Part shown: in pieces, positions 7,638 through 16,534 of the stretch
How the letters are laid out: each line of letters starts with the position of its first letter
Position numbering within the stretch: position 1 is the stretch's first letter
DNA from: Actinophytocola sp963825445
GTDB taxonomy: Bacteria; Actinomycetota; Actinomycetes; Mycobacteriales; Pseudonocardiaceae
NCBI GenBank assembly: GCA_963825445.1
Contig: CAWGTM010000014.1
Coordinates: 62,001-126,000, forward strand
DNA: 64,000 nucleotides
Direction of reading: 5' to 3'
Notes under the pieces: generated by a model
The model's database searches: none
Told to the model about the DNA's origin: nothing
The model's input: only the letters and a program-made list of their open reading frames with translations
Program-made: the position numbers and the translations under genes

Positions 7638-9269
7638 ATGGATCACGTTCTCGATCGTCGGTCGGTACTGAAAGCCTCCGGAGTCGCGACGGTCGGGGCG
7701 GTGATCGGCGGCACGATCGCCATCCCGTCGGCGGCCGCGGCCGAGCCGGTCTTCTCCCACGGGGTCGCCTCCGGGGACCCGCTGCCGGACGCGGTGGTGC
7801 TGTGGACGCGGGTCACGCCGACCCCGGACGCGACGCCCGGCTCCGGCCAGGGCCCGGACGTGGAGGTGACCTGGCAGATCGCGAGCGACCCGGCGTTCGC
7901 CGCCGTCGTCGCCTCGGGCACGGCTTCCACCGGTGCCGCCCGCGACCACACGGTCAAGGTCGACGCCGGCGGGCTCTCCCCGGCCACCACGTACTTCTAC
8001 CGGTTCTCCCTGGCCGGCGCGGTCTCCGCGGTCGGCACCACCCGCACGGCCCCGGCCAACGACGCCGCAGTGTCCCGCCTGCGCTTCGGCGTGGTCTCCT
8101 GCTCGAACTGGCAGCACGGCTACTTCGCCGCCTACCGGTACCTGGCCGAACGCGGTGACCTCGACGCCGTCCTGCACCTCGGCGACTACGTCTACGAGTA
8201 CGCGGCCTCCGCCGACGGTCCCCGCCAACACCTACCGGCCAACGAGATGGTCTCGCTGGCCGACTACCGCCAGCGCCACGCGCAGTACAAGACCGACGAG
8301 CACCTCCAGCGCCTCCACGCGACCGTCCCGGTGATCGCCACCTGGGATGATCATGAGGTGGCCAACGACGCCTGGTCCGGCGGCGCCGAGAACCACCAGC
8401 CGGCCACCGAGGGCGACTACGCGGCCCGCAAGGCGGCCGCCCACCAGGCGTACTTCGAGTGGATGCCCGTGCGCGCTGGGATAAGTCGGGCCGACCGCAT
8501 CTACCGTCGCCTGCGGTTCGGGCTGCTGGCCGAGCTGACCCTGTTGGACCTGCGCAGCTACCGCTCGCAGCAGGTGGGCATCGGCGACGGCGGCGCCGAC
8601 GACCCGAACCGCACGATCACCGGTCCCGAGCAGATGGCCTGGCTCGAACAGGGACTTCTGAACAGTGGCGCGCAGTGGAAGCTCGTCGGCACCTCGGTGA
8701 TGGTCGCCCAGCTGCAGCTCCCGCCGCTGCCGGCCGACCAGCTGCGTGCGCTCGCCGAGCTGCTCGGGCTGCCGAGCGAGGGCATCTCCATCAACCCCGA
8801 CCAGTGGGACGGCTACGCGGTCGACCGGCGCCGGCTGCTGAACACGTTGGCGGACAACGGGATCCGCGACACGGTGTTCCTCACCGGCGACATCCACTCG
8901 TCGTGGGCGAGCGACGTGCCACGCAACGCCGGGCTCTACCCGCTGTCGCCGTCGGTGGCCACGGAGTTCGTCTGCACGTCGGTCACCTCGGACAACTTCG
9001 ACGAGATCCTCGGGGTGCCGCCGCGCACCACGTCGATCCTCCTGGAGACGGCCGTGCAGACGCTGAACCGGCACATCAAGTACTGCGAGCTGGACTCGCA
9101 CGGCGCCTCCGTGCTGGAGGTGACCCCGGCCGGAACGCAGATGGACTGGTACTACCTGGCCAACCGCGACGACCCGGCCAGCGCGCTCTCCTACGCCAGG
9201 TCCTACCGGGTACGCGCGGGAACCCAACGGGTGCAACGGGTCGGCACGCCCATCCAGGCGGGTGCCTGA
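7638..9269 (+). CDS. phoD: alkaline phosphatase D (Tat-exported)
   Basis: 543 residues from ATG 7638. The N-terminus carries a Tat signal (DRRSVLKASG, then IPSAAAA). The mature part shows PhoD metal-site motifs: VLHLGDYVYEY, TWDDHEVANDAW, LTGDIHSSWASD. It would be a Ca/Fe-dependent phosphodiesterase/phosphatase acting outside the membrane on phosphate esters such as teichoic acids. The frame is intact, unlike many neighbours. The stop TGA shares a base with the ATG of the next gene (TGATG), so the two are probably translated together. Confidence 0.92.
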   Translation: MDHVLDRRSVLKASGVATVGAVIGGTIAIPSAAAAEPVFSHGVASGDPLPDAVVLWTRVTPTPDATPGSGQGPDVEVTWQIASDPAFAAVVASGTASTGAARDHTVKVDAGGLSPATTYFYRFSLAGAVSAVGTTRTAPANDAAVSRLRFGVVSCSNWQHGYFAAYRYLAERGDLDAVLHLGDYVYEYAASADGPRQHLPANEMVSLADYRQRHAQYKTDEHLQRLHATVPVIATWDDHEVANDAWSGGAENHQPATEGDYAARKAAAHQAYFEWMPVRAGISRADRIYRRLRFGLLAELTLLDLRSYRSQQVGIGDGGADDPNRTITGPEQMAWLEQGLLNSGAQWKLVGTSVMVAQLQLPPLPADQLRALAELLGLPSEGISINPDQWDGYAVDRRRLLNTLADNGIRDTVFLTGDIHSSWASDVPRNAGLYPLSPSVATEFVCTSVTSDNFDEILGVPPRTTSILLETAVQTLNRHIKYCELDSHGASVLEVTPAGTQMDWYYLANRDDPASALSYARSYRVRAGTQRVQRVGTPIQAGA

Positions 9270-10520
9270 TGGGCGGCGCGCTCACTCGCCGCACGTTCAT
9301 CGGCGGCACGGCCGGCGCGGTCGCGCTGACCGCGCTCGCGGCGGCCACCGCTGCGTGCCGCGAGCGACCTGCGCGTCTACGTGCTCGTGGTCGACGGCTG
9401 CCGTCCCGACGAGGCGACCGGCGCGTACCTGCCGACCGTGCGATCCCTTGCCGCGCAAGGGACCTCGTTCGCCGCCGCCCGGTCGATCTCGGTGGCCGAG
9501 ACCATCCCGAACCACGTGGCCATGATGTCCGGCGTCTACCCGCAGCGCTCCGGCGTGCCGGCCAACTCGATCTACGACCGGGCCACGGGCGAGGTCCGCG
9601 ATCTCGGCCTGGCCACCGACCTCGGCACGTCGACCGTGCTCGACCGGCTGCCCGCCGAACTGGGCCTGGCGACCGCGTCCGTACTGAGCAAGGACTACCT
9701 GTTCGGCGTCTTCGGCGAGCGCGCCACGTATCGCTGGACGCCGGAGCCGATGCTGCCGATCACCAACCACGCGCCGGACGTGTTCACCATGGACGCCCTG
9801 GTCCGCACGATCGACGACCACGACCCGGCGCTCGTGTTCGCCAACCTCGGCGACGTCGACCGGTTCGGCCACGCCGACCTCACCGGCACGTCCATCCGGC
9901 TGCTGCGCACGCTCGCGCTGATCGACACCGACGCCCAGCTCGCCAGGTTCGTCGGCTTCCTGCGGCGCACCGGCCGGTGGGAGTCGTCCGTGGTGGTCGT
10001 CCTGTCCGACCACTCGATGGACTGGTCGCTGCCGCTGTCGCTGGTCAACCTGGCCGGCCGGCTCGACGACGATCCACTGCTCGACGGCAACGTCCAGGTC
10101 GCGCAGAACGGCGGCGCCGACCTCCTCTACTGGACCGGCCCGCCCGACCAGCGGCCGGCGGCGGTCGAGCGCATGCGCCAGGTCGCGCTGGCCACGCCCG
10201 GGGTGCTCTCGGCACACGATCCGGCGGCGGTCCGGCTGGGTCCGCTGGCCGGTGACCTGGTGGTGTTCTGCAAGGCCGGCTGGCGCTTCACCGACCCCAC
10301 GGTGATCTCCAACCCCATCCCCGGCAACCACGGGCACCCGGCGAGCGAGCCGATTCCGTTCGTGATCTCCGGCGGGCATCCGATGGTGCGGCGCGGGCAG
10401 GTGTCGTCGGCGCCGGCGCGGTCGCTGGACGTGGCGCCGACGGTCGCGGCACTGTTCGGGCTGCCGGCGCCGTCCGGTGGGTGGGACGGCCAGGCCCGCA
10501 CGGAGGCGTTCGGGAATTAA
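9269..10520 (+). CDS. exported type I phosphodiesterase / nucleotide pyrophosphatase
   Basis: ATG 9269 opens a second Tat-type signal (LTRRTFIGGTAGAVALTAL). A one-base insertion near 9360 breaks the frame; removing it gives ATAASASDLRVYVLVVDGC followed by the alkaline-phosphatase-superfamily core: ETIPNHVAMMSG (nucleophile Thr), NLGDVDRFGH, LSDHSMDW and IPGNHGHP. It would hydrolyse phosphodiesters or pyrophosphates outside the cell. It overlaps phoD by one base, suggesting a phosphate-scavenging operon. The apparent lipobox Cys exists only in the unshifted frame, so I do not call it a lipoprotein. Confidence 0.82.
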
Positions 10521-10524
10521 CCAG

Positions 10525-10574
10525 CTGGTCCTCCGGTTGTCTTCGACAACTATCGAAGACAACCGGAGGACCAG
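10525..10574. repeat. perfect 22-bp inverted repeat containing the ribosome site of the next gene
   Basis: Arm 1 is 10525-10546 and arm 2 is 10553-10574, fully complementary with a 6-base loop (CAACTA). The right arm carries the GGAGG of the following gene, whose ATG is at 10577, two bases after the stem. The left arm starts four bases after the previous stop. A nested palindrome GTTGTC-TTC-GACAAC occupies 10536-10550. It may end the upstream transcript, hide the ribosome site, or serve as a double-stranded operator. There is no T-run. Confidence 0.9.
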
Positions 10575-10576
10575 GC

Positions 10577-11405
10577 ATGGAGATCGGCAAGATCGGCTTG
10601 TGGGGCCGCACGGGCTGGCCGCTGTTCGACGACGTGGACGCGCTGGCCGAGCTCGAGGAGCTCGGCATCGACACGGTGTGGGTCGGCGCCTCGCCACCCC
10701 CGGACCTGTCCACGGTCGAGCCGGTCCTCGCGAAGTCCAAGGGCCTGGTGGTGGGCACGGGCATCGTGAACGTCTGGGACGGGCCGCCGGAAACGGTCGC
10801 CGCGGGCTACCACCGGGTGGCCGGCGCCCACCCGGACCGGTTCCTCCTGGGGATCGGCGTCGGACACCGGCCGCTCGTCGGCGACCGGTACACGAAGCCG
10901 TACGACAAGCTGGTCAGCTACCTCGACGGTCTCGACGCGGGCGGCGTACCGGTCGAGGGCCGGATGCTCGCGGCACTCGGACCCCGCGTTCTCGCGCTGG
11001 CGGCCGAGCGAACGGCGGGCGCGCATCCGTATCTACACGACCCCCGAGCACACCGCGCAGGCGCGGGAGATCCTCGGCCCGGACAAGCTGCTGGTGCCGG
11101 AGCAGAAGGTCGTGCTCGAGACCGACCCGGAGAAGGCCCGCGATCTCGCGCGGGAGACGCTCGCGTTCTACCTGGCGCTGCCGAACTACACGAACAACTG
11201 GCTGCGCCTCGGGTTCACGGAGGCCGACCTGGCCGACGGCGGCAGCGACCGACTGGTCGACGCGCTGGCCGCGTGGGGCGACGAGGAGGCCATCCGGGCC
11301 AGGGTGCAGGCGCACCTCGACGCGGGCGCCGACCAGGTGATCGTGCAGGTACTGAACGAGGACAAGCTGGCGACCTTGCGGGTGCTGGGGCCTGTTCTGA
11401 AATGA
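10577..11405 (+). CDS. LLM-class F420-dependent oxidoreductase
   Basis: About 276 residues of luciferase-like TIM-barrel sequence: EIGKIGLWGRTGWP, ELEELGIDTVWVG, GTGIVNVWDGPPE, ERFLLGIGVGH-like (DRFLLGIGVGHRP) and a C-terminal DAGADQVIVQVL. Small LLM proteins of this kind in actinomycetes use coenzyme F420 for hydride transfer. One frame break near 11033 is repaired by removing one base. The start is fixed by GGAGG at -12. Its ribosome site lies inside the large hairpin, so expression is likely controlled at that element. Confidence 0.82.
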
Positions 11406-11427
11406 TTCAGGGCGGCTCGCCTGAGCC

Positions 11428-11464
11428 GGGCCGTCGAGGCTCGTAGGATCTGCCTCGACGGCCC
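11428..11464. terminator. 13-bp stem-loop between LLM gene and fba
   Basis: GGGCCGTCGAGGC (11428-11440) and GCCTCGACGGCCC (11452-11464) form a perfect 13-bp stem with an 11-base loop, starting 22 bp after the LLM stop. No T-run follows, as is usual for actinomycete terminators. The loop contains TAGGAT, which could double as a -10 box for fba. Confidence 0.7.
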
Positions 11465-11490
11465 TGTCCAGCCACGAGGAGGACGTACCG

Positions 11491-12523
11491 ATGCCCATCG
11501 CCACACCCGAGGTCTACGCGGAGATGCTGGACCGGGCGAAGGCGAACGAGTTCGCATTCCCCGCCATCAACGTGACCTCATCCGAAACGCTCAACGCCGC
11601 CCTGCGCGGCTTCGCCGAGGCCGAGAGCGACGGCATCATCCAGGTCTCGACCGGCGGGTCCGAGTTCGCCTCCGGCACCAAGGTCAAGGACATGGTCACC
11701 GGCTCGGTCGCGCTGGCCGAGTTCGCGCACGTGGTCGCGCAGAAGTACCCGGTGAACGTCGCACTGCACACCGACCACTGCCCCAAGGACAAGCTCGACG
11801 GCTTCGTCCGGCCGCTGATCGCGATCTCGCAGGAGCGGGTCGCGGCTGGTCAGCAGCCGCTGTTCCAGTCCCACATGTGGGACGGCTCGGCCATCGACCT
11901 CGACGAGAACCTCACGATCGCGTCCGAGCTGCTCGACCAGGCGGCCAAGGCCAAGATCATCCTCGAGGTCGAGATCGGTGTCGTCGGCGGCGAGGAGGAC
12001 GGCGTCGCCCACGAGATCAACGAGAAGCTGTACACGGCCGAGGGCGACTTCATCAAGACCATCGACGCGCTCGGCTCCGGCGAGCGTGGCCGCTACCTGC
12101 TGGCCGCCACCTTCGGCAACGTGCACGGCGTCTACAAGCCGGGCAACGTGAAGCTCAAGCCCGACGTGCTCAAGCGCGGCCAGGAGGTCGCCACCGAGAA
12201 GCTCGGTCTCGAGGCCGGCTCCAAGCCGTTCGAGCTGGTCTTCCACGGCGGGTCCGGCTCGCTGCTCGAGGAGATCCACGAGGCCCTGTCCTACGGCGTC
12301 GTGAAGATGAACATCGACACGGACACCCAGTACGCGTTCACCCGTCCGGTCGCCGCCCACATGTTCGCCAACTACGACGGCGTGCTGAAGATCGACGGCG
12401 AGGTCGGCAACAAGAAGGCCTACGACCCGCGGCTACCTGAAGGCGGCCGAGCAGGGCATGGCCGCCCGCATCACCCAGGCGTGCGAGCACCTGAAGTCCG
12501 CCGGCCGGATGCTGGCAGGCTGA
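11491..12523 (+). CDS. fba: class II fructose-bisphosphate aldolase
   Basis: Cleaves fructose-1,6-bisphosphate to DHAP and glyceraldehyde-3-phosphate using zinc; glycolysis/gluconeogenesis. Motifs: FPAINVTSSETLNAAL, ALHTDHCPKDKLDGF (Zn ligands), EDGVAHEINEKLYT, TFGNVHGVYKPGNVKL, LVFHGGSGS and KMNIDTDTQYAFTRP. About 344 residues, standard length. A GAGGAGG site precedes ATG 11491. One frame break near 12431 just before the last 30 residues (YLKAAEQGMAARITQACEHL). The DUF3151 gene follows 4 bp later, the usual actinomycete arrangement. Confidence 0.96.
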
Positions 12524-12527
12524 GGGC

Positions 12528-12944
12528 ATGACGCTGCAGGAGAACCTGTTCGGCGGCCCGCCGGCCACCCAGCTGCCGGACCGTCCGGAGCCGCAGGCCG
12601 CGCTCGAGGGCGGCACCGACCCGGCGAAGGTGGTCACCCAGTGGCCCGACTTCAGTGAGGGCTGGGCGGCGCTGGCCGAGCTGGCGCTGACGGAGAACAA
12701 CCCGGTGGCGGCCTACGCCTACGCCCGCACCGGCTACCACCGTGGGCTCGACCAGCTGCGCCGCGCGGGGTGGAAGGGCCACGGCCCGATCCCGTGGGCG
12801 CACCGCCCCAACCGCGGGTTCCTCCGCGCGCTCGCGGCGCTGTCCCGCGCCGCGCAGGCCATCGGGGACGCCGAGGAGTACGAGCGCTGCACGAAGTTCC
12901 TGGCCGACTCCGACCCGGAGGCCCCGGCTCAGCTGGGACTGTGA
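12528..12944 (+). CDS. DUF3151 domain protein
   Basis: 138 residues: MTLQENLFGGPPATQLP, QWPDFSEGWAALAELAL, ARTGYHRGLDQLRRAGWKGH and GDAEEYERCTKFLADSDP. This matches the conserved actinobacterial DUF3151 family, which usually sits next to fba as here. Function unknown; the helical pattern looks TPR-like. Intact frame. It overlaps the convergent TetR fragment by 16 bases. Confidence 0.85.
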   Translation: MTLQENLFGGPPATQLPDRPEPQAALEGGTDPAKVVTQWPDFSEGWAALAELALTENNPVAAYAYARTGYHRGLDQLRRAGWKGHGPIPWAHRPNRGFLRALAALSRAAQAIGDAEEYERCTKFLADSDPEAPAQLGL

Positions 12945-13252
12945 GCCTCGAGGAACGCGCCGAGCGTCCGTTCGGCAAGCTCGGCGCGTTCCTCGATCGG
13001 CAGGCACAGGGCCTGCACGGTGTAGCCGTCGACCAGTGCAAACAGCTGCGCGGCGGCCGTCTCGTTCTTGAGTTGCTCGCTGAGCCACGCCCGCAGCTCG
13101 GCGTTGGTCGTCGCTGACTCCCGCGCCAGTTCGGCGTTGGTGACCGAGGTGGCCGTGTAGGCGAGCCAGACCCGCGACCACTTCTCCCGCTCCTCGTCGA
13201 GCGGCAGCCACCGCCAGACGGTCTCGCGCAGGTCGTGCAGGTGGTTCTGCAC
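12929..13252 (-). pseudogene. TetR/BetI-type regulator lacking its DNA-binding domain
   Basis: The minus strand from about 13300 to 12929 reads the C-terminal ligand domain of a BetI-like TetR regulator (WRWLPLDEEREKWSRVWLAY, ELRAWLSEQLKNETAAAQLF, LVDGYTVQALCLPIEERAEL). The N-terminal helix-turn-helix, which would need about 180 more bases, cannot fit: a hairpin and the stop of the upstream nuclease gene lie within 114 bp. I find no HTH in any frame there. Either a deletion or rearrangement removed it, or the assembly lost a segment. Confidence 0.55.
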
Positions 13253-13314
13253 GACCGCCAGGTACTGGTCAGCCGACCGCCGCGTATCCGGCGCGGAGCG
13301 CGAGCCGGAGATGG

Positions 13315-13361
13315 CGACCTCCCCTGTACGACTGTATGTGTCAGTAGTACAGGGGAGGTCG
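13315..13361. terminator. 15-bp stem-loop terminator of the first HNH nuclease gene
   Basis: CGACCTCCCCTGTAC (13315-13329) pairs perfectly with 13347-13361 across a 17-base loop. It begins 4 bases after the stop of the minus-strand HNH gene, the usual place for a terminator. Confidence 0.7.
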
Positions 13362-13365
13362 AGGG

Positions 13366-14008
13366 TCAGCAGGTGGCCAGCATGTCCTCCAGAGCGCCCT
13401 TCTCCGCGCTGTTCACCGTCAGGTCGTACTCGTACTTCACGTGCGTGTAGGCCCGCGAGTACTCACACCAGTGCGACTGGAGCGGCGGCTTCCACGGACT
13501 CGGGCGTCTTGTCGCCCTTTTCCTGGTTGACGTTGTCGGTGACCGCCCACAGCTGCGGGGAGCCGAGGTCGTTGGCGAACGCCTCGCGCTGCGCCGTGGT
13601 CCAACCCGACGCCCCACTGCGCCACGCGGCGGCCAGCGGGACCATGTGGTCGATGTCGACGTCCGCCGGCGCCGTCCACGTGTCGCCGTCGTACGGGCTG
13701 GTCCAGCTGCCCGACGTCGGTGCGCAGTCGGTGCCCACCTCGACGCCCTCGCCGTCGCGCTGCAGCACCATCTCCCGTGTGTTGCAGCTGCCCTCGATGG
13801 TGTGCCAGTGCGGGAACTTGTCCCGGTCGTAGCCGTCCATCGAGCCGTCCGGCGCGACGGTCAACCCGGCCAGCTCCGTACGAGCCGTTGCCGCGCTCGG
13901 TATGTCCGGCGGGATCGCGCTGGCCGACCCGGTGAGGCCGAGCATCGATCCCGCCGCCACTAGTAAGGATGCACCTATTACCCGAACTTTCCCCGACTTG
14001 GTGAACAT
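13366..14008 (-). CDS. secreted HNH nuclease (DUF1524/GmrSD C-terminal type), copy 1
   Basis: ATG 14008 starts a Sec signal peptide (VRVIGASLLVAAGSMLGL, GSASA cleavage), then a roughly 180-residue domain with DVDIDHMVPLAAAWRSGASG (the His-Asn nuclease DHxxPL motif), FANDLGSPQLWAVTDNVNQE, KGDKTPE and WCEYSRAYTHVKYEY. These secreted nucleases occur widely in actinomycetes. One frame break near 13490, repaired by removing one base before WKPPLQSHWCEY. Conserved Cys pairs (SCNTRE, DCAPT) suggest disulfides. Tandem paralogue of the next gene. Confidence 0.85.
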
Positions 14009-14107
14009 GTCACTGACTGTCCGATACCCGGGTGAACGAGACAATGCTCATGGGGAGCTGACGGGGAAACGTCGGATATTCCCGACTTCTGGCCGGGGCC
14101 GAACGGG

Positions 14108-14727
14108 TTAGCAGCGATCCAACATGGTGGTCAACGCGGACTTCTCCGCCGAGTTGACGGTCAGCGCGTACCGGTACTTCGTGCGGGTCCACATCTTGGC
14201 GTAGGTGCACCAGTAGGCGGTGCGGGACGGCTTCCACGTGGCCGGGGACTGGTCGCCCTTGGACGAGTTCACGTTGTCCGTCACGGCGATCAGCTGCGGG
14301 TTGCTCAGGTCGTTGGCGAACTGCGTGCGTCGCGACTGCGTCCAGCCGGACGCGCCGGTACGCCACGCGTTGGACAGCGGGATGACGTGGTCGATGTCCA
14401 CATCGGACGCGAGCGACCACGTCGCGCCGTCGTACGGGCTGTACCAACTGCCCGAGTCGCGGAGCAGGCCGAGCCGACCACGACGTTGGAACCGTCGCGG
14501 CTCAACACCGTCTCGCGGGTGTTGCACGCGCCGGAAACCGTGTTCCAGTGCGGGAACAGGTCACGCGAGTAGCCGTTGGAGGAGCCGTCGGCCGCGACGC
14601 GCAGCGCGGCCAGTTCGGACCGGGCGGTGGCCTCGCTGGGGATGTTGGGTGGAGTCGCGCTCGCCGATCCGGTGGTGAGTAAGGACGCGGCGAGCGTGAG
14701 GACAAACGCGATCAGCAGGGTACGCAT
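14108..14727 (-). CDS. secreted HNH nuclease (DUF1524/GmrSD C-terminal type), copy 2
   Basis: ATG 14727 lies 5 bases after GGAGG and begins a signal peptide (MRTLLIAFVLTLAASLLTTG, SASA). The mature domain parallels copy 1 nearly residue by residue: NGYSRDLFPHWNTVSGACNT, DVDIDHVIPLSNAWRTGASG, FANDLSNPQLIAVTDNVNSS and YWCTYAKMWTRTKYRYAL. One missing base near 14465; adding it restores the spacing seen in copy 1. The pair arose by tandem duplication and has diverged. Likely extracellular endonuclease; substrate preference not visible. Confidence 0.87.
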
Positions 14728-14835
14728 TCTTTCCTCCATGGGTCAGAACAGCGTTCTCACTGTGCGCCACTGAGGCGGCTCATCCCGGAAAAGTTGATGT
14801 ACTCGTAGCAAACTCTTTTGCTCTCGCAAGGGAAA

Positions 14836-14870
14836 GCGACGGCGGGGCGCCCTCGCTGCCCCGCCGTCGC
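14836..14870. terminator. 13-bp GC-rich stem-loop terminator
   Basis: GCGACGGCGGGGC (14836-14848) pairs with 14858-14870 around a 9-base loop. On the minus strand it follows the stop of the secreted-protein gene at 14877 by 6 bases and is followed by the pyrimidine-rich CTTTCCCTT, so it is a good intrinsic terminator. Confidence 0.8.
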
Positions 14871-14876
14871 CGCTCC

Positions 14877-15708
14877 TCACACCGGGCAGGGCGGACGGTT
14901 GCCGGCCTCCGGGTCGGGCCAGTAGCCGAAGTTCGGCCGCACCGGGCTGATCAGCGCTCCCGTGCAACCCCGCGCGCGGATCGTGGCGTTCGAGTAGCCG
15001 ACACCTGTGCTCAGACCGGAGATGTCGCGCAGCTGAACCACGGGTTCGTTGAAGTACACGGTCTCGCGGCTGCCCTTCGGCTGCACACACTGGGACGGAA
15101 CGAAACTCCAGATGCCGTAGGTGCCGCCCGGTCGCGGCGCGCTCACCAGCGCGACCGCGCCGTCCGTGGTCACGTAGCGGTAGCTCACCTTCGACATGTC
15201 CAGTCCGGTCACCCGCTGCGCCGGGTCGATGGCGTCCGGTGCGTTCGAGTGCCGCACGTAGTTCATGGACGGCACGCAGTCCGGAGTGTCGGCGAGCGTG
15301 CACGCCCGTGCCGAACGTGATGCGCCGCCACGCGCCGTCGACCTGGCGCAACGAGTGGAACGGCGCGTTGATCGCGCCGACCCAGTCCCGCCACCGACCG
15401 TCGTCCGTGCCGCACCGCTCGGGCACGCCGTCCAGTCCGCCCGGACGGCTCGCCCTGGTCAGGTGCCCGCGCATCACCCAGCCGACGGGCGTGGCCATCT
15501 TGTGCCGTGGCGTGAGGCTCACGCGCACCCATTCGCCGCAGTACGCGGTCACTTCGGCCGGGTCGCCGGCCGCCGCGTTGGCCAGCACCAGCCGTCCCGG
15601 GTACTCCCGCACCGTCGCCCGGTCGGCCGAGATGGTGTCGGCGGCGTTCGCCTGGGCCGGCGCCGCGCCGATGGTCAGCGCGAGCGCGAGCCCGATGGAG
15701 CCCAACAT
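14877..15708 (-). CDS. secreted protein of unknown function
   Basis: ATG 15708 follows GGGAGG by 6 bases and begins a signal peptide (SIGLALALTIGAAPAQANA). The mature protein, about 255 residues, has an SH3-like opening (VREYPGRLVLANAAAGDPAE, then VTAYCGEWVRVSLTPRHKM, PVGWVMRGHL) and several cysteines. The second half (VTGLDMSKVSYRYVTTDGAV, YGIWSFVPSQCVQPKGSRET) resembles nothing I can name. One frame break near 15300, repaired by removing one base. Probably an exported, disulfide-bonded protein. It lies next to two secreted nucleases, but no functional link is shown. Confidence 0.65.
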
Positions 15709-15764
15709 GGTCTACCTCCCGTGTCGTTCCCGGCCCTCATCTCATGCCGGGTCGACCGGTGCGG

Positions 15765-16457
15765 TCACCTCTCGTTGCGCACAGGGACAAGACAGTGCAC
15801 ACCAGGAGATCCTCGGTGTGCCGGTACCAGGTCCAGCGCTTCATGGGCCGCGGGTAGGCGACACCGTCGCGGGTCGGCGGCACGGGGTCGACACCGAACT
15901 GCACGGCGCGACCCGTGAGTGTCGTGGTCTTGGCGCGCAGGAAGCCGCGGCGCACGACGCGCACGGTCAGCTGCCCGTCGGGGTCGGGCGCGACCTCGAT
16001 CCGCTCGGCCGCGCCCCGCAGCGCGAGCTGTCGTCGCAGTAGACGGTGCCGCTCGCGGGAGCCAGCACGCCGAGGCCGAGCAGCACCCCGCCGGCGTCGT
16101 CCCGGACGAGCGGCAGCGGGCGGACACGCCCGGTGAGCGCCACCTCGACGGGTTCGCCGGCAGGCCCCACAACCGGGCGACGTCCGATGCCGGGGCCAAC
16201 TGGGACGAATCCGACCGGGATGTCCACCCGTTCGAGCCGCATGAGCCGGAGCACGACGGCCGCCAGGTCGGCGTCGGTGCCGTGCACCACCAGCCGGTCG
16301 ATCTCTGTGCCGATTCACGTCCTTGAGCAGCGGATCGACGTCGTTCCTGCCGGGTGTGGCGGGGATCTCGACCGCTCGATGACCCGCTGCTCGCGGCCAG
16401 TTTCTGCCAGTCACCGCTGGTGACGGCGGTCCCACAACCCAGTATTAGTGCACCCAC
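15765..16457 (-). CDS. conserved hypothetical protein divergent from purA, frame-disrupted
   Basis: From GTG 16457 the readable pieces are VGALILGCGTAVTSGDWQKL, EIPATPGRNDVDPLLKDV, RLVVHGTDADLAAVVLRLMR, VGFVPVGPASDVARLWGLP, VRPLPLVRDDAGGVLLGLG and KRWTWYRHTEDLLV. They join into one protein of about 230 residues if indels near 16370, 16308, 16200, 16155 and 16030 are repaired. It recalls actinobacterial hypothetical proteins encoded beside purA, some annotated as diacylglycerol-kinase-like; that label is weak. The C-terminus is uncertain (15765 or 15737). Confidence 0.55.
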   Translation of the reverse strand: MGALILGCGTAVTSGDWQKLAASSGSSSGRDPRHTRQERRRSAAQGRESAQRSTGWWCTAPTPTWRPSCSGSCGSNGWTSRSDSSQLAPASDVARLWGLPANPSRWRSPGVSARCRSSGTTPAGCCSASACWLPRAAPSTATTARAAGRGRADRGRARPRRAADRARRAPRLPARQDHDTHGSRRAVRCRPRAADPRRCRLPAAHEALDLVPAHRGSPGVHCLVPVRNER

Positions 16458-16534
16458 CGGCCGCCTCCTGGTCTACGCTCAATCACCGGCATTCGCCCCT
16501 GAAATGCTCTGTTCTGAACATCGGGGAGTTTCAC

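Noticed and set aside
9269..9380. Lipobox Cys in the phosphodiesterase signal
   Set aside because: The Cys exists only in the frame-shifted reading; the repaired signal reads TAASAS with no Cys.
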